From Burhinus oedicnemus (taxonomy: Eukaryota > Chordata > Aves > Charadriiformes > Burhinidae): 64,000 nt of DNA. The DNA is taken from assembly GCA_008921705.1 (NCBI GenBank), contig VFFE01006812.1:406175-470174 (forward strand), given 5' to 3'. The translations under genes and the position numbers were made by a program. This document shows, one piece after another, positions 48,401-59,085 of the stretch (the stretch's first letter is position 1; each line of letters opens with the position of its first letter). The notes under the pieces were generated by a model that saw only the letters and a program-made list of their open reading frames with translations, was not told the DNA's origin and did not search any database.

Positions 48401-49439
48401 GATTTTACTCCCTTTTATTTCTTTAAGCCACAGAATTTATTTATAGCCGGCTGCTTCTTTTTGCGTAGGAAAAAAAATGAACCCTCCAACACATCCTTTT
48501 CATTCTGGTCTTTCCTGATCGATACAAATCCCCTGAATCCTTACCTCTCTGTTTTGAACAGTTCATCACATTCATCATTAAGACCGAGTCTTAGGCATCA
48601 ACCTGATTATCCCAGTTGACTTCCTCAACTTTATCAAGACCAAACCAACTTGTCAAAAATATCACAGGCACGGTCCTATGCCAGGGCAAGCCTGACAAAT
48701 CGATCAAGGTGTTCAAGATATAAATAGATACATTATTTTGCAGTGAATTTTTGGACCTCCCTTTTGTTGTCAGAAACCCAAAGCCTTTTCCAGTTGGTAC
48801 ACCTGGGTTTTTTTTCCTAGTCTGCTGCTTAGGAAGACACTGGTGTCCCCAACAACCTCTGTGCTATATAATGAGCAATTATAGATTATGAAAGGCAATC
48901 TCTCAGTGAATTAGGGGGCTGGGGTCCTGTGGAGGTTACTTTAGTACTTATGGGGAGGATGATAACAAGGGTCTCTGTCAATACATCCTGTGGCGGGTAA
49001 ATACATCCTAGTTTGGGGGGAGGAGGAAGAGGGACTGAAATATCCTCCCACATCTCCTCCTCGATGGTCTGATGATGACTTCTGTAGAGACCTGCAATTA
49101 TAGTTGTCTTGTTTGCCATCGTGCCTTTAGCAAAACCTAATCTAGAGGCAGAGTAAACCAACCCAGATAGGTCACGTAATCCACATGAGATCACGGAACA
49201 AATCGGTATAGGAACCGGGATTAGGGCTTTTGCTCTCCCACTCACCTAAGAGTGCCTAAAGACAGAGGATCTAGAACTAGCACACTTTTCAGGGGAGCAG
49301 GATCATGATGGTCATATTAATTCCTCAGCTTTCATTTGTATTTCGTGGGAGCTTTCCTCTCATTAAAAGCAGCTCTGGCATTTTCTTAAACTAACTGAAG
49401 TCATCTTCATTAATAACATAGTCACATCCATGCAGTATC
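45404..49439. other. Single-copy noncoding sequence, no gene seen
   Basis: The segment includes AT-rich unique parts at about 46020-46200 and 48400-48700 and a T-rich stretch at 46862-46915. The largest frames are 105-119 codons (46472-46789 plus, 46869-47225 minus, 47545-47901 minus, 48886-49245 minus) and none is recognisable. There is no transposon or RNA gene that I can identify. Confidence 0.5.
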
Positions 49440-49930
49440 AGAATACGCTACTTGCTCCATTATTGTCAGTATTGTTTGTTTCATTTGTATGAAAATGTCC
49501 ATAATTGGCAATATTTCTATAAATTAGTTGATATCGTGCTAACAAAATCTTACAGCTTGGCACAAATGAAAAGATTTACATCTACTAAGTCTCAATTCAT
49601 CTTGAAGTTTAATTACAAAAATTTATTGTTAACTTTCTAGGCTTTTTCCTTAGTAAATGCCCCAAGACAAGAAATAATTATCATAAAATGCAAACATGGC
49701 TCCCGGAGGTAACCAGCACAAGGGTTATTTATCAGCTAACAAGTTATCTCAGCATTTGATATCATGCAAATCCCTCATCATTATGGAGATTTAATTTACA
49801 CCTTTCACTTCTTTTTTTTTCAGTAATGCCTTGCTAAATCCATTTCAGATGCTGAGTGTTATCTGTTATCACAATAATTGTACCTCTGATTTATTCCTTT
49901 TTGGACATGTAGCATTGCCAAGAAAATAGC
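49440..49930. other. Candidate conserved noncoding element with a POU octamer
   Basis: Almost 500 bases are complex, AT-rich and unique. A perfect octamer ATGCAAAT lies at 49764-49771 within CATTTGATATCATGCAAATC, followed by GGAGATTTAATTTACACC near 49785. GTTATCTGTTATCACAATAA near 49859 adds GATA-type sites (TTATC) on the minus strand. The combination of POU, GATA and TAAT-type sites in non-repetitive AT-rich DNA resembles developmental enhancers. Occupancy and constraint are untested. Confidence 0.33.
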
Positions 49931-50126
49931 TTATCGCTTAATGATATGAAGGGTCCAGGGTTTTGCAATACTTTCCTGCAAACCAAAAGCTATATTAAAT
50001 AATAGTTTCCACAACCGATAACCATTCTTAGGCATTTTGATGTTTGTGTGAGGGTCTCTGCAGCTCACCCATTCTCACCCTTCCTTCCAGCAGTTCAAAA
50101 ATCACAGGCTGTCAGTTCCGCTTCCC
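49931..50126. other. Single-copy noncoding sequence
   Basis: No feature recognised. This is the transition from AT-rich to average composition. Confidence 0.45.
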
Positions 50127-50849
50127 TTGGAAAAGGTGCAAAATCCATGTTCTCCCCTTGCCGACAGCGTTAACCCCTCCAAGCTGCGTAACGGCAATCC
50201 CCTTGATATTAGATGTGGGACTCCCAAAACTCCAAGCAAACTACCCTGCAACTGCATAGCTCAGATTCTTTTACACTTAAGGGCTGAAATGAAGGAACAG
50301 GCGCTCAATCATCTCAGCACGGACTGCCAAAGCCAATCAAAATATTATCAGGGCTTTGCACTGGCTGGTGGCACGGACACTTTTACCGTACCTTTTCTTC
50401 ACAGGGAATATTTGGAAAATAGAAAACAGGATGCTATTTCAGCTTTAAACAAAAAAGTCCGCTTTCTCTTCCAGCATGTGGCAAGCCTTGCAAAACCCTC
50501 ACCCATTTGCACCAAGACAGCGATTCCACGTGACCGAATGCTGCTCAGTGTGATCATGGTTATTTCCCGACTGCTGCCAGTATGTCACTTGCGAAGACCT
50601 GACCCAGCTTCACACTTGGCCCAGAACCCCGAGGAGAAACCGAGCTCCATGTTCACCACTTGTGGGACCTGCCCAAGCCAAGCAGAGCTAGCTCACAAAC
50701 ATCTGCCAGAACTTCAGGTCCAGCTTTGCTGTGGGCATAGGCAGCACACTGGACTTTATGGACCATGGAGGGAAGTCTTTCCAGTGCCCAATACTCAAAA
50801 ACTTGCTTACAGTTCACAAGTAGTGCAAGGAAATTCAGGTTGGAGATGA
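50127..50849 (+). other. Longest open frame in the window (241 codons incl. stop), no recognised product
   Basis: The plus-strand frame is open for about 720 bases. The first ATG in it is at 50289, giving about 186 residues. The predicted protein has no signal peptide, membrane segment, repeat or domain I know. Its Cys residues are scattered and its composition looks like translated noncoding DNA. By rough reasoning a frame of this length is somewhat unexpected in 64 kb but not impossible. No Kozak context, splice site pair or poly(A) signal was found that would make it a gene. I list it so that the reader can test it. Confidence 0.1.
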
Positions 50850-52024
50850 GACTGTCTCCGGTGCAGCTCCTCTCCAACTTCTCCCCTCCGTGCGCTATCA
50901 GATCTATCCAACATTTCCTGCTGCCACCTGGAACCAGCATCAACTGATAAATATGTCCATGGGTAACACACACCATAAACGGCTATGCCTTTCCCAATAT
51001 GAAGCCAGTGCAGTTTACATAATTATTTCCAGTCCTTGACCAGAATTAGCTGCAGACGTAAGCGGTACCTGCCCACCGTCATCCATTTTCTAGCTGTGGC
51101 GCAGATGCTCAGCCCATATTGTTGTCAGTACCGTTCCCTATCCTGAGACTGTGTCCTAATGAAGCATATAACGTGCCAATTTACAGTGTGCACGGGCTGA
51201 CATCTTCACCAGGAGCAGCACTGCACACGGTGGTCTCTGAAACTCCAGCCCGTGTGCTGACTTGCTGCTGAAAGAAGGGTTTCTTTTCCATTTTCTCACC
51301 AAAAGAGATGCAGCATCCCTCGAGAAGCCCTTGGGACTGCGTTTGCCATGTCCCCAGGGTGTTTGCCACACACAGCTTCCAGTCCACGCCAGCGGCACGT
51401 GGCAGATCAAGGCTGCTGCATTTGCTCTTCAAAACTCTCTTTTAACGGCCATCTCCAGCAAACCATCCCAGTTATGAACAGACTTTGCTGACACTTCAGT
51501 TTTCTTCAGCTGAAGGTCATTTGACTACGTGTAGCGAGAAGAAATGTGGCTATGGGTTTAACATCAAGAATAGAGGTCAGGACTCCTGGATTTCTATTTC
51601 CAGCTCTTACAGAAATTCAGGGTATGCCCTAAACAAGTCCTTTGGACCTGATTGTCTGCGAGCCCACGCGGGGTCCAAGAGACTTGCGGAGGCTCAGCAC
51701 TTCTGAAAATCATAACCTTGCTTTGTGCCTCAGTTAATCCAGCTGAACAAGGGCGTTGTGCTGCCTCAGCAGGAACACAGAGAGCCTTTTCAAGGCTTGT
51801 AAAGCTCCAAGATCGTCTTTTTAAAAAAAAAAAAAAGGTGGCATGAAAGTGCAAAGAACTGCTAAGAGCACAGTTGTGCTTGCACACTATCTAACCCCCC
51901 CAGCAGCTTTTTCACGTGCTTTCATCCTCAGCTCTGCTGTCTAACGCCAACCACAAAGCCGTAACACGGTAGTGGCAATCACAAAAACACCAGTGGTAAT
52001 TCTATTTTTTTTTCTTTTTTTTTT
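50850..52024. other. Single-copy noncoding sequence, no gene seen
   Basis: Frames are under 98 codons and unrecognisable. An A-run (51822-51836) and T-rich runs (about 52002-52026) are simple sequence. I recognise no transposon. Confidence 0.5.
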
Positions 52025-52026
52025 TC

Positions 52027-52330
52027 CTGCTTACAAAGCTAGGCAAGTGCTTTTTAATCGTGAATGAATATTCATGTCAAATATGGGGGAGCGCCTAGAA
52101 TTCGTGGGTATAATTTTTATGGGATGCCAAAGATAACTCTGTGACGGTGATTCATTTTGACACAACTGTAAGTGTACTGCCGGCAGTGCCCAAATTTGGC
52201 TTTTGCTAATGCAGAAATGATTCATATTTTTGACGTCGCTATCAGATAGAGGGATATAAACTTATGCTGTAGGAGAATAAATAGCATGAGTCATCCTTTT
52301 TTCTTTCTTTTAGAGACATTTGTTCAGTGC
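52027..52330. other. Candidate conserved noncoding element
   Basis: This unique sequence carries GTGAATGAATATTCATGTC (near 52061), which holds the palindrome TGAATATTCA, then a TTTTGACGTCGC CRE-like half-site near 52228, and GCATGAGTCATCC (AP-1-type TGAGTCA) at 52286-52298. CCGGCAGTGCCCAAATTTGG near 52180 adds a further dyad. Several distinct, unrelated sites in 300 bases of non-repetitive DNA suggest an enhancer. There is no coding potential. Confidence 0.35.
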
Positions 52331-53194
52331 TCGTAACCTAATTGTGCCTGTATTTCTACGAGTCACATTCAGAAAGACAGACAGAAGAGTTATGTTCTCT
52401 GAAGACTTACACTCCACCTATAACTCCTCCCGTGGTGAACTGGAAACAGCACAAGCATGAAACCTATGGGCAGGACAGGAGCTTCTCCTCAAATTTTGTA
52501 CTTTCATCTGTTTCCTCTATGTCTAATGACCTTATATTGCTTAATACTCAAAATCAAAATATATTTAAGAACTCAAAATCTGTGACATTTATCCTAGACA
52601 CCATCACACAACAAAGATCATCACTATATGGAAACGCCCAACAAAGCTCCTTTGGGGCTGTTGTAAAGACTCCTAAAAAATCGGGATTTTCCCCAGTGGG
52701 GGTTTTTCAGGCAACGGCACAATTAGGAGACGGTGGCTGGGGAGGTGTGGGTGTACAGCAGCTGCACAGACCTGCCCTGCTCCACTTTACCGCAGTGTAA
52801 TTATGCTGCCCCACTTGGGAATAAAGGCCCAGCTCAACGGCCACTGAAACGGACGCCCTCGGAAACCCCCTTCTGTGCACGTCCTGATGCTCAGGCACCT
52901 CTGCTTCCCAAAAATACTTAAAAGACAAGAACCAATCCCTTGCAAAGATATACAGAGGTGCTGGAAGCATAAAACATGGGGAGTAAATCAAGGCAAATGC
53001 AAACTAACTAACTGACTCCTTTAGAAACTTTTTCTCCAGTCCTAAATTTCCATAACCCAGCGAACAGGAACTCATGCCAGCACTTCCATTAAAAGAGATA
53101 TCATAAACAAATTTTTGTTTGAGGAAGGTTTTCTTTTTTTTTTTTCTCTTGTTTCACTAGGATCACTATTCATAGCTCACGTCTCACCTTCAAA
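52331..53194. other. Single-copy noncoding sequence, no gene seen
   Basis: A 152-codon plus-strand frame (52342-52800) has no recognisable domain. A T-rich run lies at about 53130-53146. No other feature was recognised. Confidence 0.5.
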
Positions 53195-53305
53195 GCACAT
53201 TAATTCTCTGAATATTCTTGTGATGTAAGTGATTATTAGTCTCATTTTATGGATGAGGAAAATGAGGCAGAGAGGTTAACTGACTTGCCCATAGGCCCAG
53301 CTCTA
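53195..53305 (-). mobile_element. Ancient MIR SINE
   Basis: The plus strand reads CTCATTTTATGGATGAGGAA, then AATGAGGCAGAGAGGTTAAC and TGACTTGCCC. This is the antisense of the MIR core (GGGCAAGTTACTTAACCTCT...CTCAGTTTCCTCATCTGTAA). The preceding CATTAATTCTCTGAATATTC and GATTATTAGT fit the antisense of the following part of MIR. The element therefore lies on the minus strand. Identity over the core is high for a SINE this old. Confidence 0.85.
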
Positions 53306-55379
53306 TAGATACATAAAGAAAGATATAGAGAGATGTTTTACATTTATTAATTTTAATATCCTCTCAGTCCTACAGAGTTGGACTTGTAGTGATTAAGGCA
53401 ATTGGCTCTAACAGGCAACGATGTGTATGGTAAGGAACCAAGGCAGTTCTTTAAAGCCACTATAAAACACTTCTAAAATAACTTTCTTGTGCTGTACAGG
53501 CACGTGCAGGGTAGGAAGCTTTTTATCCCTGCTCGCTCTGGATCAAGGACATGACCTGCTTGGTGCTTGGGGGCTCAGGACCAGCCTCTGACAGGCTTCC
53601 CACAGGGTACGTGGGAATGTACTGCTACATCACCAGAGCCCGGCAGGGAGGCATCTCCCGCACTTCTCAAATGCGAGGGAACGCTCCCCAGAGCAACACT
53701 TTCCTGCAGCACTTCGAGATATCGCACCTCATAATTCAGTCAATTCATGTTGTTCTTTACCCAACTATGTTGTGTCAGCTAAGCCTTGCCATATGAAAAA
53801 ATCAGAATTTGCTGCATAATCTAGTGAGTGAGTGTGCGCGTGTGTGTGAGCACCTCTCCCAAAAAGCACCTGAAGAGCCTCTTATCTTCAGGCTCTTAAG
53901 AAACAATTTGTGTTGTAACGTAGAAATTCCCAGAAGGGCAATTGAGCAGGGATAACTTCTAAAAATCAAACTAATCATAAGCTAAAATCAAGTTGTCTTT
54001 ATGGTTAATTTTCTCCAGCTGCAACCAGTGCACGAGAAATATCATAGAAGACGACTTTCGTTGTTAAAACAACCCATAAACCTCTAACAGTGTCTTTCAG
54101 ACCCTTGTAATCTTCAGTCAGTGTCTCACTGAGTGCCACTACAGCATCATGCTGGGCCTAAAGGATAGGTTAGGTAAGACCCTCAGACCACTACAAATGG
54201 ATCCGTGGGTTGTGGTGTGATCCTTTACCTTCCTGGGAGATGGTTTTTGGGTCATTTCAGAAGTGGCATTCCCTCCTGAGCCGGGGAGCTTTGTACACAA
54301 CACTGCGTGCACGGTGCTGCACGTATTCCCAGGGACACCAGCTGTCCCTTGGAGAGCCACCACTCCACCACCCCTTCACTCCCTCCAGGCAAGATGAAAA
54401 AAAGTCACAAAACAGATGGTTTAGGTAGTTATTAAACACCAAGACACCAATCTTGGGTCAGGAAGTGGCCAAGAACCAAATTCCTGGAGTCTGGGATAGT
54501 CTTTTGAGGACACATCCTGCCTTGTTCTCTTATTCCTGCGGCTCTGCTTTTGATCATTGCTATAAACAGGACACTAGGAAAGATTTATTTTTTTTTTTTT
54601 TCTAATCAGGTGTGCCTGATCTACTGCTTTTATGTTATATATTGCAAAGTCAGTCTGCAAACAGAAACAGTAAGACACAGAAATGGGCAGCCAACGCATC
54701 TGCCACCCGTGCTGTATAGTCCAGGAAAGCTACCACTAGCAAAACCCTTGCTTAGAAAGGAAGAGTGGAAAGTGGCATTCAGACTGGAAAAAAAGTAAAC
54801 TTTCTGAACAAAACAACCAAAGGCCTTGGAATGACTGTTCTGGAAAAGCACATAACCCATTTCACCTCCTCTTATGAACTACCCACACCTCTTCTTGCTT
54901 GAAAAACACCTGGAGAAACTTGCAGCCTGCCTCCCGCCTTTATATTCAGAAACAGAACCAAAGTATGTTGTTCTTTACCACTTCTTAAGCATAGAAATGA
55001 AAAACAGGTCTCGTACAGATAGTAATAAGCTACTTGAACTCAACAACAGCCTCCTGCTGCTCCCCAGACCTCTAGAGGGATTCACACAGCAAAAGCCTGA
55101 CTGTCCGCTGGTGCTAAACAAGTATTTCTGTTAAATATCTCTATTCAAGCCCATCAAAGGCAAAGTGCCTCTAATTGGACTGCATGATGGTGTTTTAAAC
55201 ACTCAATCCTGATAAGATCTGAAGATATTCAAGTAGAAGGAGAACATCTTCCTCAAGGAGGTCACGCAGGGAAGCATCTTGCACCAGACTGGGTGGCTCA
55301 ACATGACCACTGACAGGATATCACATAAAAGTAGCAGTTTGCTGCAAATGGTCTTGTAAGCCATACTTTTATAATTATG
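53306..55379. other. Single-copy noncoding sequence, no gene seen
   Basis: Short simple stretches include GTGTGCGCGTGTGTGTGAG (about 53830-53848) and a T-run at 54585-54601. Frames are under 87 codons with no recognisable product. Confidence 0.5.
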
Positions 55380-55740
55380 AGGTTTCTAATATACTGCCTT
55401 CTGATTTCTCAATGCAAGCTCTGGAATAAATTAATTACACAGTGCCTGACCCACAGCCTCTGGTCTAATCACCCCAATGTCAGCGCTCCCTTGTATTTTG
55501 AAGATGTAGTTGCCATTTGATAAGGATCCTGCTCCCCACTAATTGTCCCTTGTAATGAGCTTTCATGAAATTTAATTTCTTTAATGCATTTCTCTGATCT
55601 GACTGATTTGGACGGTCCGACACTTGGCTTAGTGTCAGCATTTATTAGAATGCCTGTTCTGCTTGGCTGTTTCCCTTTTAAAAATAAAAGTAGTAGTAAC
55701 GTTCAAACGCGAATACAACATTGCTTGAAATGGTTTGGAG
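55380..55740. other. Candidate conserved noncoding element (one of the best in the window)
   Basis: About 360 bases of complex unique sequence include CTCCCCACTAATTGTCCC near 55530, TTGTAATGAGCTTTCATGAA near 55550, then TTTAATTTCTTTAATGC. GGTCCGACACTTGGCTTAGT follows near 55614, and CTGCTTGGCTGTTTCCC near 55658 is an NFI-type half-site (TTGGC). No simple repeat, transposon or frame explains it. The even, non-repetitive mix of TAAT cores with GC-containing sites is typical of deeply conserved enhancers. This is an inference until it is aligned. Confidence 0.38.
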
Positions 55741-56189
55741 CAAGTTTATAGGGGAGTGACAAAGCGGAGTGGGCCCAGTTTGGAGCAAAAGAGCAAAGCC
55801 CTTCTCCACCACAGCAGAAGCACCTTTTCCCATACATTCCCACAGCTTATCGTACCTAATCTGACAGATTTAGTTTGCGGTAGATGCAATGACGGCATTG
55901 ATTAGCACATAGTGTATTAATTAAGCATGTTTATCCATCTACCTGACCATGCTGAGCACCTCCACTGCATTTCCCATGATGCCCCGATCACCCGACCGAC
56001 CCCTGCATCAGCCCTTTCCTTCGCACCCCTCATCCCATCGGCACCAGCATTCCATTCACTAGACAAATCAAGGAGGTGAATGCGGAGTCCAAGCACTAGA
56101 TTGGGTTTTACACTGTAACTGGAGCGCAAGGCACGGTGCCAATCGGGTCTGCCAAAATTCTTTTGGAGCATAAGGGCAGCGCAGCTGCC
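55741..56189. other. Single-copy noncoding sequence, no gene seen
   Basis: A 94-codon minus-strand frame (55917-56201) is unrecognisable. Composition is intermediate between the two conserved-looking patches that flank it. Confidence 0.45.
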
Positions 56190-56470
56190 GAGCGGGAGCA
56201 TTCGCTCGCCTTCTGGAATACATGACTTGCAAAGACCGTATTTTCTTGAGTTGTAAATTATTAATCCATTCTCTTCAGGTTTGCTATCAAATCATCTCCA
56301 TTGTTTTGCAGTTTATTAAAAATGTCCTGCACATCTGGTCTAATCAGCCAGAGGAGAATCACCCAATTTGATTGTCAATAGCAATCCCAGGATATCAGCT
56401 TGGTAATCACAGCATTTTCCACCTCACCAGCTCCCGGGAAGAGTGGTTTAATCATCGCTGATGTGGAAAG
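56190..56470. other. Candidate conserved noncoding element with SOX- and PBX-type sites
   Basis: This unique AT-rich sequence contains CCATTGTTTTGCAG near 56298 (SOX-type CATTGTT), GTTTATTAAAAATG near 56311, and CCAATTTGATTGTCAATAGC near 56363 (PBX/MEIS-like TGATTGTCA). TTGGTAATCACAGC follows near 56400. It lies 0.45 kb from the 55.4 kb patch, and the two may be one regulatory unit. No repeat or coding frame explains it. Confidence 0.35.
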
Positions 56471-57647
56471 GGCTCCCAAGTGCTATAAGCATAGTCCAGG
56501 CCATTGTGCGGCTCTCCATAGCACCAAAGCCAAACTTCTGGGTGGAAAATACGGCACAGCAGAGAGACCAACCATCACAATCATCAGCAGTGCCCATATA
56601 AAAGTCAACCCGTGTCTGCCATCACAGACTGACCCTAGCTCCTCTTCTGGACCATGGGGTGTCAGACAACGCAACACGTGGCACCGCCTTTCCTACACAC
56701 CACGAAACCCCTCCGAGTCTGGCGTTTCATGTGCTTGCATCTGAAGTCAGACAAGCCCTGCAAAGACAGCAGCTCGAGACAGCCCATGCCAAGGACGAGC
56801 CATCCAAAGGAGACTTCTCCTGCCCCTTTTCACACTTTAAATGTACGTTAGCACACAGAAAATATGAAAAGGTTATAGCAATACTGGAACGGTTTGAAAC
56901 CCTCTGTTCCCTCCTTTGCCAGCCTGGTGTTGGAAGGAGAGATTTGATGCGGAATGAAGATCCTGTTCTCTATAAACTATCTTTTTATTTCTATATATCT
57001 GTTTACATACACACATTATCCTTGACACGGAGGAGTTCATTAAGAAGTTTGAGAATAACTGCTCACGCAACCTGCCGCTATTCACAGGGAAGAGGAAAAA
57101 TAACACGTTAAAGACATCAGCAGGAAGATTTACTCATTGCCAGTAGAAGCGCCTCCACCTCTCCGGTAAAACGCATGGGGAAAGCTGGAGCCTCACCGTT
57201 GACAGCAGAATATTTATCAGCACGGTCTTGAACCTGCCGCTACAGTGAGCACGAGTCATTCAGACAATGGAAACACGCTGTCAATAAACATCCTTAAACA
57301 AGTCTTAGCCTCAATATATCTTTCCTTCTCATCTGGGATAACCTCACCTTTTGTTATATCTTCTCAGTTTCCATATTTAAGTAAAGTAAGTTCATTTGTG
57401 TTCAATGTAGGTGTAAGGAGTTTGCCCTAGGGAAAATATAGGGGAACATGGAAATCCTGCTTGATGCATTGGGGTAGAAACCAAAACACATTACTGCACA
57501 CGATCCACTTGCCCGCAGGAGCTGCGAGTGCACTGCCTCTGCCGTGTAGCATAGAAAAAGACCTCGTTAATGTTTTTGAGAGACAACGAGTTACCTGAGA
57601 TAACAGAAGCCTTAATGCAGAAATATTAAAAGACATTTGCTTTCTAG
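56471..57647. other. Single-copy noncoding sequence, no gene seen
   Basis: A 150-codon plus-strand frame (56659-57111) has no recognisable domain. The rest is average composition. No other repeat was recognised before the CR1 copy. Confidence 0.5.
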
Positions 57648-58417
57648 TTCAACAAACAGAAGCCCCACATTTGGGGAAGAGCAACTCCACGTGCCGATAT
57701 ATGCTGGGGGCCACCAAAGCAGCTTGGCAGAAAAGAAGCTGGGGTGATGGTGGACACATGAACACACATGGTTGAACATGAGCCAGCAACGTGCCCTTGC
57801 TGCAAAGGGGAGCCGTATCCTCAGCTGCATTAGACAAAGCATTACCAGCAGGTCAAGAGAGGAGATCATTCCCCTTTATTCAGCACTGGTGAGGCCACAC
57901 TTGGAGTGCCGAGTCCAGTTCTGGGCTCCTCAGCACAAGAAAGACACGGATGTACTAGAGAGAGTCCAACAAAGGGCTACAAGGGTGATTAAGGGTCTGG
58001 AGCATCTCTCCTATGAGGAAAGGCTGAGAGAGCTGGGACTGTTTAGACCAGAGAAGAGAAGGCTCTGGTGGATCTTATCAGCATGTATAAAAGCCTGAAT
58101 GGAGGATGCAGAGACGACAGAGACAGGCTCTTTTCAGCGGTGCCCAGCGACAGGACCAGAGGCAATGGGCACAAACTGAAACTCCAGAGGTTCCCTCTGA
58201 ACATCAGGAAACACTTTTTCAATGCAAGGGTGACTGAGCACTGGCCCAAATTGCCCCGGGAGGTGGTAGAATCTCCGTCCTTGCAGATATTCAAAAGCCA
58301 TCTAGACACAGTCCTGGGCAACCGGCTGTAGGTAGCCTTACTTGAGGAGGAGGGCTGGACCAGATGACCTCCAGAGGTCCCTTCCAGCTTCAGCCTGTTG
58401 GTGTTTCTGTGATTCCA
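57648..58417 (+). mobile_element. CR1 LINE, 5'-truncated copy of a third subfamily (~770 bp, longest here)
   Basis: Homology is strong from GCTGGGGGCCACCAAAGC (57703) and probably begins at about 57648. The tail reads GGACCAGATGACCTCCAGAG, then GTCCCTTCCAGC and TTTCTGTGATTCC. The reverse-transcriptase C-terminus is readable in two frames: 57772-58060 ([20 protein letters not shown] and [16 protein letters not shown]) and 58075-58331 (SDRTRGNGHKLKLQRFP and [16 protein letters not shown]). A one-base change near 58065 separates them. The natural stop TAG is retained at 58329-58331. The copy is a dead remnant. Confidence 0.95.
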
Positions 58418-59085
58418 CATATGTTTTGGTTGTTAACATATGCACAGCAGTTATTCTGCAATAGAGTTAGCATCCAGACAGCTGCACGGGATGGACAAAT
58501 CAAGCGTAGCAGGCACAAAGCAAAAGCAGTGAGGCTTAGAGAAAGCACAGGCGGGAGCTGCTCGCACCTTCTGCTGATGAAGGGCTACCAGCATCACAGG
58601 CAGCCAGTAAGTACCTACACATCAGAAATAGGTCGCTATTTTCAATGAACAATTTAATTCATTAAACACAGCATTTCCCTTTCTGCCGCTGAATGCTCTG
58701 CGATCAGATGATGATGCTTTTAAACATGATTGCTGTTTACGATTGTCCAGAAAGCCAGTTGCTCCTGCACTCCACATTTCTCATAATTTTCCCCATACAA
58801 GAGTCACTTACTGGGCAGGCTTATTTTTCCCCAGCTGCATATTTTGAGGAAGAGGATTTGTAAAGTGCCAAAGACTGGCAATTAGGAGCAATCGTAAAGA
58901 TCTGTTCTAGACCTAAGGTATAATAAGAGCTGCAAAAATGGCCATAAAAAACATATTCAATGTGACACCTCCTGTGTTACTAAAAGGGCTTTTCTGCAAC
59001 AGAAAACCTCCCTCACCTGAGGTCTATTTTCTGGGGTCATTGTGCCCATAGCAAAGCCCAGGGTGAGGCAGACCAGGAACCAAGC
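58418..59085. other. Single-copy spacer between two CR1 copies
   Basis: A 94-codon plus-strand frame (58364-58648) starts inside the CR1 tail and means nothing. The rest is unique with no recognisable feature. Confidence 0.5.
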
